A stretch of DNA of 20,285 nucleotides, taken from Selaginella kraussiana (Eukaryota > Streptophyta > Lycopodiopsida > Selaginellales > Selaginellaceae). The translations under genes were made by a program, and so were the position numbers. The notes below the pieces were generated by a model that was given only the letters and a program-made list of their open reading frames with translations, did not search any database and was not told where the DNA came from. This document shows, in pieces, positions 9,666-17,122 of the stretch. Location of the stretch: the NCBI GenBank assembly GCA_001021135.1, contig LDJE01105595.1:1-20285 (forward strand). The letters run 5' to 3'. How positions within the stretch are numbered: the first letter of the stretch is position 1; each line of letters opens with the position of its first letter.

Positions 9666-9770
9666 GCGATCGGCGATCGATTGATCGATCGATCGCGACG
9701 CGCACAGTTGCAAGGGCTTCCCTGTATAAATTTCCCCATTTGCGTCTCTGCGATCGCTCCTCGATCGATC
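9666..9770 (+). promoter_or_regulatory. Core promoter region of the H+-ATPase gene (TATA box and GATCGATC-rich DNA)
   Basis: TATAAAT at 9725-9731 is a good TATA box. It would place transcription start near 9755-9765 and give a 5'UTR of roughly 130 nt before the ATG at 9891. On both sides is DNA rich in self-complementary CGATCG units: a near-continuous GATCGATC run at 9666-9697, then GCGATCGC at 9750-9757 and TCGATCGATC at 9761-9770. The TATA assignment is an inference from motif and distance. Confidence 0.5.
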
Positions 9771-9890
9771 TCTATTAATATTTTTGAGGGAAAACATTTG
9801 CCCTTCTTTTCAGGGCTTTTTCAAATCGTCTCATGAATTGAGTGAAAAATCGCTCGCGGAAAAGGCGCTCCTTCGGAAGCCAGCGGCGAC

Positions 9891-12800
9891 ATGGCGGCGG
9901 CGAAAGAGTTCGTGCTCGATGAGAGCGTCGATCTGGTGAGTACTCCTTCCGCCACTTTTTCTCCTCGAAATTTCCACGCCTACGACTTTTCCGCTCGAAA
10001 TTTCTGACTCGCGATCGATTTTTGTGCGAATTTCAGGAGCGCATACCGATCGAAGAGGTTTTCCAGCAATTGAAATGCTCAAAGGAAGGACTGAGCAAGA
10101 CCGAAGGAGAGCATCGTCTCACGATCTTCGGATACAACAAGCTCGAGGAGAAAAAGGTTCGCATGAAATTTCCATGCCACAAACTTTGCATTGCCGAAAT
10201 TTCCTGTTCCGAAATTTCTTGCACGTTTCATTAATTTCGCCTTCTTCAGGCCGCATGTAATTGTCCGAATTTCCACTAGATTCTAGTTTTTTTGCTGTTT
10301 TTTGCTGTCTTGCACCATCCATTTAATTGCTGTGTGCATATTCATTAACTAAATTTCGTTAATTTGTTAAATTCAGGGGCAATTTCGTTGTTTGTACGTT
10401 GTTAAGCACGTAGTTAGTTATAGTGAGTGGAAACCCGCACATCTTTCGCGTTTTTTCCGTTGAGGCTTCGCCTCTCCCGTGTGCGTTTGTTGACCCGTCA
10501 TTGCATATTACTTTTCTTGCAAGAATTGTCTGAAATTCATTGTTTTTACGTCATATGATTGCGCAAATCATACATACGATAAGCATGACTGGTATTTTCC
10601 CATGCATTATTCGTAATATTCGTATTTTTCTATGCTCTGTGCCTTCGCTACCTGATTTATTACGGATTTTAGAATATTCGTTGCATTATTCGTAGTATTT
10701 CATATTGTAGGTGATATTCGTATGGCTCTCCTTCCAGTATATTCGGATTCACTAGCCATTTTTAGGCATATACTAATTGATTCTCCGCATTTTAACGTAT
10801 TAAACGCATATTCGTGTTGTGTTATACTAGTAAAATTTGCATTACTACGTATATTCGAGCTTATACTAATGATTCCATTTTTTAATGATTTTGTAGGAGA
10901 GCAAGCTTCTGAAGTTCCTGGGGTTTATGTGGAACCCGCTCTCATGGGTCATGGAAGCAGCGGCGCTCATGGCTATTGTTCTGGCCAATGGAGAACATAA
11001 GCCCCCTGACTGGCAGGATTTCCTGGGTATCATCATTTTGCTCGTAATCAACTCCACCATTTCCTTCGTTGAGGAAAACAATGCTGGAAACGCTGCGGCG
11101 GCACTCATGGCCAGGCTTGCACCAAAAGCCAAGGTATGTAGTCGTTTAGTATAGTACCTCATACTTACCATGGTAACGTAGTACTTGGCAGTACTGCAAT
11201 ATTTGTATTTGCATTAACCTAACGCTACCACGTACAGGTCCTACGTGACGGGAAGTGGTCTGAGGAGGACGCCAGCATCCTCGTCCCTGGAGACATCATC
11301 AGCGTCAAGCTCGGCGACATTATCCCTGCTGATGCTCGGCTTCTCGAGGGCGATCCTCTGCTGATTGATCAGGTTCTTGAAATCGAACTCCGTTTCTGAT
11401 CTCGGACTTGATATCGGACTGCCAGGCTGCATTGACGGGAGAATCGTTGCCGGTCACCAAGCACCCCGGAGACGAAGTCTTCTCCGGGTCTACTTGCAAG
11501 CAGGGAGAGATCGAGGCGGTGGTGATTGCAACTGGCGTTCACACCTTCTTCGGGAAAGCAGCGCATCTTGTGGACACAACTAACCAAGTCGGACATTTCC
11601 AGAAGGTACTAGTAGTACCATTGTAGTACCATGGTAGACCTAATGGTTACTGTGGTGTTACTAGGTTCTCACTTCCATCGGAAACTTTTGCATCGTCTCC
11701 ATCGCCATCGGCATTGTGATCGAAGTTATCGTGATGTACCCTATTCAGCACCGGAACTACAGAGACGGAATCAACAACTTGCTCGTCCTGCTTATCGGTG
11801 GTATTCCGATTGCGATGCCGACTGTGCTCTCCGTTACCATGGCCATCGGGTCTCATAGGCTTTCCCAGCAGGTTTCAACACGTTTAAACATCCTTAACCA
11901 TCACTAACCATCGTTAAACTGCATGCAGGGAGCGATTACGAAACGTATGACTGCTATTGAGGAAATGGCTGGAATGGACGTCCTCTGCAGTGACAAAACT
12001 GGCACTCTCACTCTGAACAAGCTCACTGTCGACTTGAACCTTATTGAGGTAATTAATGTCTGTGTTTTGCTGTGGCTGAAAAACTGGTGATTTTTGCAGG
12101 TTTTTTCCAAGGGAATGGACAAGGATCGCGTTGTGTTGCTTGCAGCGAGAGCATCCCGTATTGAAAACCAGGATGCTATCGACGGTGCTATCGTTGGACT
12201 ACTGAGCGACCCCAAAGAGGTATGGTTACCATGGTTACCATTACCATTGCTTACCACGGTTGATGGTCACGTCCAGGCCCGTGCCAACATTGAAGAAGTA
12301 CATTTCTTACCATTTAACCCAACGGATAAGAGGACGGCGCTGACGTACATTGACTCGAAAACTGGCAAGTGGTACCGAGCAAGCAAGGGTGCTCCTGAGC
12401 AGGTAACCATGGCCGTTTAGGGTTTAGGGTTAGGGTTTGACTTTTGCTAAACGCGTTCTTGTAGATTTTGGCGTTGGCACACAACAAGTTGGAGATTCAA
12501 GATGCGGTACACAAGTGCATTGCGAAGTTTGCTGAGAAGGGTCTGCGTGCTCTTGGAGTAGCCATGCAGGTAATAATGGGATTATTGGATAATTTAATAA
12601 TGCATTTGCTTATTTTTTATTTATCAGGAAGTGCCAGAGAGGACCAAGGAAAGTTCTGGAGGTCCCTGGTCGTTTTGCGGGCTGCTCCCACTGTTCGATC
12701 CTCCTCGTCACGACAGTGCTGAGACCATTAGAAGGGCACTTAACCTTGGTGTTAACGTGAAGATGATCACTGGTAATGTTTTAGTTTAGCTGATTTTTTG

Positions 12801-14675
12801 GACATGGAATCTCATGTTTACGAATGTGTTCATCAGGTGATCAACTTGCAATTGCTAAGGAAACGGGGCATCGTTTGGGAATGGGCACCAACATGTACCC
12901 ATCGTCGGCTCTTCTCGGAAACCACAAGGACGCAGCTCTTGCAGCTTTGCCTGTCGACGAGCTCATCGAGAAGGCGGATGGTTTCGCTGGAGTATTTCCG
13001 GGTAAGCGCAAACCCTAACCCTTAAAAGCCCTAAACCCTAAAACCAGCTTCTTACTTGTGGTTTTTTTTTTTCAGAGCATAAGTATGAGATCGTGAAGAA
13101 GCTGCAAGAGAAGAAGCACATATGTGGTATGACTGGAGATGGTGTGAACGACGCACCCGCGCTTAAGAAGGCCGATATCGGCATTGCCGTGGCGGATGCA
13201 ACTGACGCTGCCCGAAGTGCCTCCGACATCGTCCTCACCGAGCCCGGACTCAGTGTTATCATCAGTGCCGTCCTGACCAGCCGAGCTATCTTCCAGCGTA
13301 TGAAGAACTATACGGTGAGTGTTTAGATTGGTATATTTCATTAAAAACTGACGTTTTTCCTGTAATTCAGATCTACGCCGTGTCTATCACCATTCGTATT
13401 GTGGTAAGTTAATCGGAAAACTGTATATTTCTTGGGTTTTCTAAGGTGTTTTGTTGCAGCTTGGTTTTATGCTCCTGGCTTTGATCTGGAAATTCGACTT
13501 CTCTCCGTTCATGGTGCTGATCATCGCCATCTTGAACGACGGTAACCATGGTCATCTCCTTGAATGACCGCGTTGCTTACCATGGTACTTCACAGGTACT
13601 ATCATGACGATTTCGAAGGATAGGGTGAAGCCATCGCCGCTACCCGATAGCTGGAAACTCAACGAGATTTTCTCTATCGGAGTTGTTCTTGGGACGTACT
13701 TGTCTCTCGCAACCGTGGTCTTTTTCTGGCTCATTCACGACACCAGGTTCTTCGAGGTGAGGGTTAGGGTTAGGGTTTAGGTCATTCTAACATGGTTGCC
13801 CTTTTCCAGTCCCGTTTTAATGTGAGAGAACTCAAAGACAGCAGCAAGGAAATGACAGCCGCAGTCTACCTGCAAGTTAGCATTGTCAGTCAAGCTCTCA
13901 TCTTCGTAACAAGGTCGAGGGGCCTCTCCTTTCAGGAACGTCCCGGATTCCTGCTGCTTTTTGCATTCTGCGTTGCTCAGTTGGTAAGAGTTTCTGCTGG
14001 TATTTTTTGCAGTTTTTTCATCGTCTTTTTTCGTAGGTTGCCACTCTCATTGCTGTCTATGCGAACTGGAACTTTGCTAACATCAAAGGAATTGGATGGG
14101 GCTGGGCTGGAGTAATCTGGCTGTTTAGCATTGTCAATTACGTTCCTCTCGACTTCATCAAGATCGCAGTGCGCTACATCATGAGTGGAAGGGCCTGGAC
14201 GACGATGCTTGACAAGAAGGTGAACTTTAGGGTTTAGGGCTAAACTTTAGAGTTCAGGTTTTAGGGCTCAGGTTAGGGTTATGATTAGGTCTCAAATTAG
14301 ATTTATAATGTTAGGGTTGTGCTGATGATCTTGCTCCGTGCTTGTTCAGACTGCTTTTACGACTCAGAAGGACTTTGGCAAGGAGGCCCGCGAAGCTCAA
14401 TGGGCACATGCGCAAAGGACGTTGCATGGCCTTGACACAGGCGGCACATCAGCTACTCCTGACAATAGAAGCTACCGGGAGCTCTCTGAGATTGCCGAAC
14501 AAGCTAAGAGGCGTGCTGAAATCGCGAGGTACACATTTTTCCCATCTGTTAGGTTTGCTCATTGTTGGGTTTTTGCAGGTTGAGGGAACTGCACACGCTC
14601 AAGGGGCACGTTGAATCGGTGGTGCGGCTCAAAGGGCTGGACATCGATACTATTCAGCAGCACTACACCGTTTAG
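9891..14675 (+). CDS. PMA: Plasma-membrane H+-ATPase (P-type, P3A), 20 exons
   Basis: Exons: 9891-9935, 10037-10156, 10897-11133, 11238-11372, 11426-11605, 11665-11871, 11929-12048, 12100-12219, 12277-12402, 12465-12569, 12628-12772, 12837-13001, 13076-13314, 13371-13403, 13460-13541, 13596-13756, 13810-13983, 14037-14219, 14350-14528, 14579-14675. All introns are GT-AG and the frame closes at 950 aa, the usual family length. The protein exports H+ from the cytosol using ATP and energises secondary transport. TGES (183-186) is the actuator-domain motif, and the phosphorylated Asp is D330 in [14 protein letters not shown] (425-430) and TGDGVNDAP (588-596) are the nucleotide and hinge motifs. 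D686 in ILND and R657 match the proton-pathway Asp and Arg of Arabidopsis AHA2 (D684, R655). The autoinhibitory tail is complete and ends QQHYTV, with T949 the penultimate Thr that is phosphorylated to bind 14-3-3. Exon 14 is only 33 nt. Intron 2 (740 nt) is by far the longest. Confidence 0.97.
9966..10274 (+). repeat. Cluster of CGAAATTTC[C/T] motifs around exon 2 of the H+-ATPase gene
   Basis: The self-complementary core GAAATTTC, usually preceded by C and followed by C or T, occurs at 9966, 9996, 10164, 10195 and 10210. One-base-shorter versions (CGAATTTC) occur at 10027 and 10266. All lie in introns 1 and 2, close to exon 2. Five copies of an 8-mer in about 250 bp is far above chance expectation. 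Confidence 0.7.
10609..10857 (+). repeat. ATTCG-rich segment of intron 2
   Basis: ATTCG occurs eight times on the plus strand in 249 bp (starting at 10609, 10618, 10676, 10688, 10716, 10741, 10810, 10853), often as TATTCG or ATTCGTA. Random expectation is well below one. It may be a decayed tandem repeat or a splicing or transcription enhancer inside the gene's one long intron. Confidence 0.65.
12415..12440 (+). repeat. Interstitial telomere-like repeat in H+-ATPase intron 9
   Basis: About 26 bp of TTTAGGG and TTAGGG units within a 62-nt intron (12403-12464), making up over a third of it. TTTAGGG is the usual plant telomere unit. Confidence 0.85.
13011..13045 (-). repeat. Interstitial telomere-like repeat in H+-ATPase intron 12
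   Basis: AACCCTAACCC, CCCTAAACCCTAAAACC and similar units lie in a 74-nt intron (13002-13075). The G-rich strand is the minus strand, opposite to the telomere-like repeats in introns 9, 16 and 18. Confidence 0.8.
13757..13782 (+). repeat. Telomere-like repeat beginning at the 5' splice site of H+-ATPase intron 16
   Basis: The intron (13757-13809, 53 nt) starts GTGAGGGTTAGGGTTAGGG and continues with TTTAGG, so the repeat begins within the donor site itself. Confidence 0.85.
14220..14320 (+). repeat. Degenerate telomere-like repeat in H+-ATPase intron 18
   Basis: Intron 18 (14220-14349, 130 nt) contains at least six TTAGGG or near-TTAGGG units with spacers such as CTAAAC and GTTCAGG. It looks like a telomere-like array that has decayed. 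Confidence 0.7.
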
Positions 14676-15884
14676 GTATTGCTCATGGTGCAGGCGACCT
14701 CGAGGCGACTCTCCCTTTTTGATAATGATGATGATGAAGCCTTGAGAGTAAGTGATATATACGTCTCGAATAATATATATGCTCAGTAAATATTTGGGAT
14801 ACTCTTTTTACTAATTTCGTTTCTACAACACCCTAATTATTACATTTTTTGCAAAGTCGTCTCGATACATTTCTGCAAAGTTTAGAACCACTAGAGAAAT
14901 GTATCGAGAGATATGTACACCAATAACACTGAAGGAATTTAAGAAAACAACTTGTGTGAAAACATTAGACATATGTATGAAGGCATATACCGTTTGTACA
15001 TTATCTGGATTTATGAAAAATCTGAAATTTCGCTTTGCTGTCTAGAACATTAATGCATGGCATTGTCTTGAATTAAGGCATTGCAGGAGTAATATTTTAG
15101 ATTCCGGCCTCTATTGCAAATGACATGACAATGATATTGAAGAATAACTGCTTCATCGTCAAGTACAATCTATCCTTTAGGAAAGCACGATTTTGTAAAT
15201 ATATTCAGCATATGCACTATCACTCTCATGCAAGGACAGTTTACATGTCTCTTTGAAATGTTAGTATAATGGTGGCCAGAGCCGTACGGTTCGTGCGGAA
15301 GCTACCATATGCGAGGTTAACTCTAAGATAAGCTTCATGGCCTCGGAAGATGATCTCTTAGGCCTTAGGCTGGATTCTTCTCTATTCAGCAGCAGCTCCG
15401 TCTAAGGCATCACTAGGTCTAACTTGAGCGAGCAGCAGAGGAGCATCGTATTGGGCTTCGTCTCTACCTACGATCACCCCAGTTCATGACAATGCTTATC
15501 TTGATGGAACCAGGTTGGGTGCTCATTGATTGATTGAGGTGTCCATGTTGCCAGCGTTTTGCGTCAATGCCTTTCAATATATTCTTTTCAATCTGACGAT
15601 TATGTATATATACGTATAGGCCTCATTTTTTGGCCGCGCCGCAAAGTCGTATCTTAACGTAGAGTACTTTCTGACAATAATGATCTGAGCCGTCCAAACG
15701 TTTTACGTGTTAAGATCGGAATATTTGTATTATTTCATCGCACGCGCGAAATGGGTACGAACTGTGCGTTCTATCCTAGCCGTTCGGGTTTAGGGGATAG
15801 GGAGTCGCATACACAAGAAACACAACACCTCCCCGCCGCCAGCCCTGTTTTCGTGAGAGACATCTGCGGTGCGATTTATCACCG
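14676..15884. other. Intergenic region between the H+-ATPase gene and the proteasome-like gene
   Basis: This is 1.2 kb with no coding frame I can support. The first part is AT-rich and presumably includes the H+-ATPase 3'UTR. A hairpin-forming inverted repeat lies at 14860-14909. Pyrimidine- and CCGCC-containing DNA just before 15885 probably belongs to the 5'UTR of the next gene. No convincing TATA box was found there. Confidence 0.5.
14860..14909. repeat. Perfect 15-bp inverted repeat with 20-nt loop
   Basis: TCTCGATACATTTCT (14860-14874) is exactly complementary to AGAAATGTATCGAGA (14895-14909). The arms are about 185 bp after the H+-ATPase stop codon. It may be a 3'UTR hairpin, a decayed miniature transposon or a small-RNA precursor. 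The stem is short for a plant miRNA. Confidence 0.8.
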
Positions 15885-17122
15885 ATGAGCGATCGTCAAG
15901 GTTCGTTGTAGCAAGTCACATGAATCGATTGCTTTGCGTTGCAGCTGCTCCCGGTGATGGGATTGCAGATGACGAAGAGGATCCCAACGAAGACAACAAG
16001 ACGCAGGATCATTTTATTGGCGACCAGCGGAAGAGGATCAATGGACGTCGCAATTTCCCCACAACGATGGCTGCATCCGACGACGAAGGTACTCTGATTC
16101 AGGCTAGGTCTAGTACTAGACAGTACATACGTTCATTCTCCAGGCCAGGAGCTCATGAACAAGGAATTCCTGGATGAGGAGCGCATGAACCAAGACGCTT
16201 TCTTCAGTGAGCCAAGGAAGAAACCCCAGAAGTAAGTTTCGAACAATTATTCTAGATAGAAATGTATTTAAAATACGGTATATATATCCAGGGAGGAGTC
16301 GTATGAGCTCCTGGACGAGGCGTACCAGAGGCCGTCACCGGTGGTAAGTTACCATCACTGTCTCACGAAGAGCTGATATTTTTGCAGCGGTCGGAAAAGG
16401 CTGACGAATCCGATCACCTCAGGCTGTCTGCACCGGCAGACGACGAGGCCGAGGATGGCCGCCTTCTCGGTGATGATGAAGGTTCGTATTTCAGTGCTTG
16501 GTATCAAATGGATTGAGCTTTTGCGTTGCCGCAGCTGCTACTAGCGATGACGAGAACGACGAGAACTGGCACCAGGTCTCTGGACGGCCCAGGATGAAGA
16601 AGTTCCAGAGGAAAGAATCCTCGACCGCATTTGAAGCACACATCTTCGGAAGCATCAACCAGTCGGAAGTTCGAGTACACGAGGTCGAGGAGGACCACTG
16701 CGATCGTCGGCCCGGAGGCTCCAAGAAGCTCGTAGTGGTGAACGAGTTCGAGGACTCCTGGCAAAACTGTGAGCTCCTGGACGTGACCGGCTCGAAGTAC
16801 CACGTAAGTTACCACCACATGGCACCATCGTTACCACGACGTAGCATTGCTCACTACTTTCTCCCTGGGTGCAGGATGAGAAGAAGCGGCTGAAAAAGGC
16901 CGTAAGGTCGGAGCTCAGGCTGTCGGACGACGAAGGGGAGAATGGCCTCAAGCATCACCTTTTCGGCGACCACAAAGGTTCTCGTTTTCCAGTCCTTGGT
17001 ATGCAAATGAGCTGAAATTCTGCGTTTCTTCAGCTGCTGCTGGCGTTGAGATTGTGGAGGAGGAGGGTGATGAGGAGGACGACCTCAACGAAGATGAGGA
17101 GCTCCCTGGCTCACCCGAGAAG
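15885..17122 (+). repeat. Duplicated acidic exon modules with homologous introns
   Basis: Three phase-1 introns (15901-15944, 16482-16534, 16978-17033) have the same borders: a codon base G, then GTTCG or GTTCTCG, and at the other end CAG followed by CTGCT. The second and third also share internal sequence (CTTGGTATCAAATG against CTTGGTATGCAAATG). The first and second share GATTG-GCTTT-TGCGTTG near the acceptor. Flanking exons show related peptides: LRLSAPADDEAEDG with LLGDDE, against LRLSDDEGENG with LFGDHK. This indicates internal duplication of exon-intron units. Confidence 0.7.

Noticed and set aside
15869-16177. Unspliced reading frame over exon 2 and its flanks as a stand-alone short gene
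   Set aside because: It has no ATG at its beginning and runs into intron 2. The spliced multi-exon model explains the same bases better.
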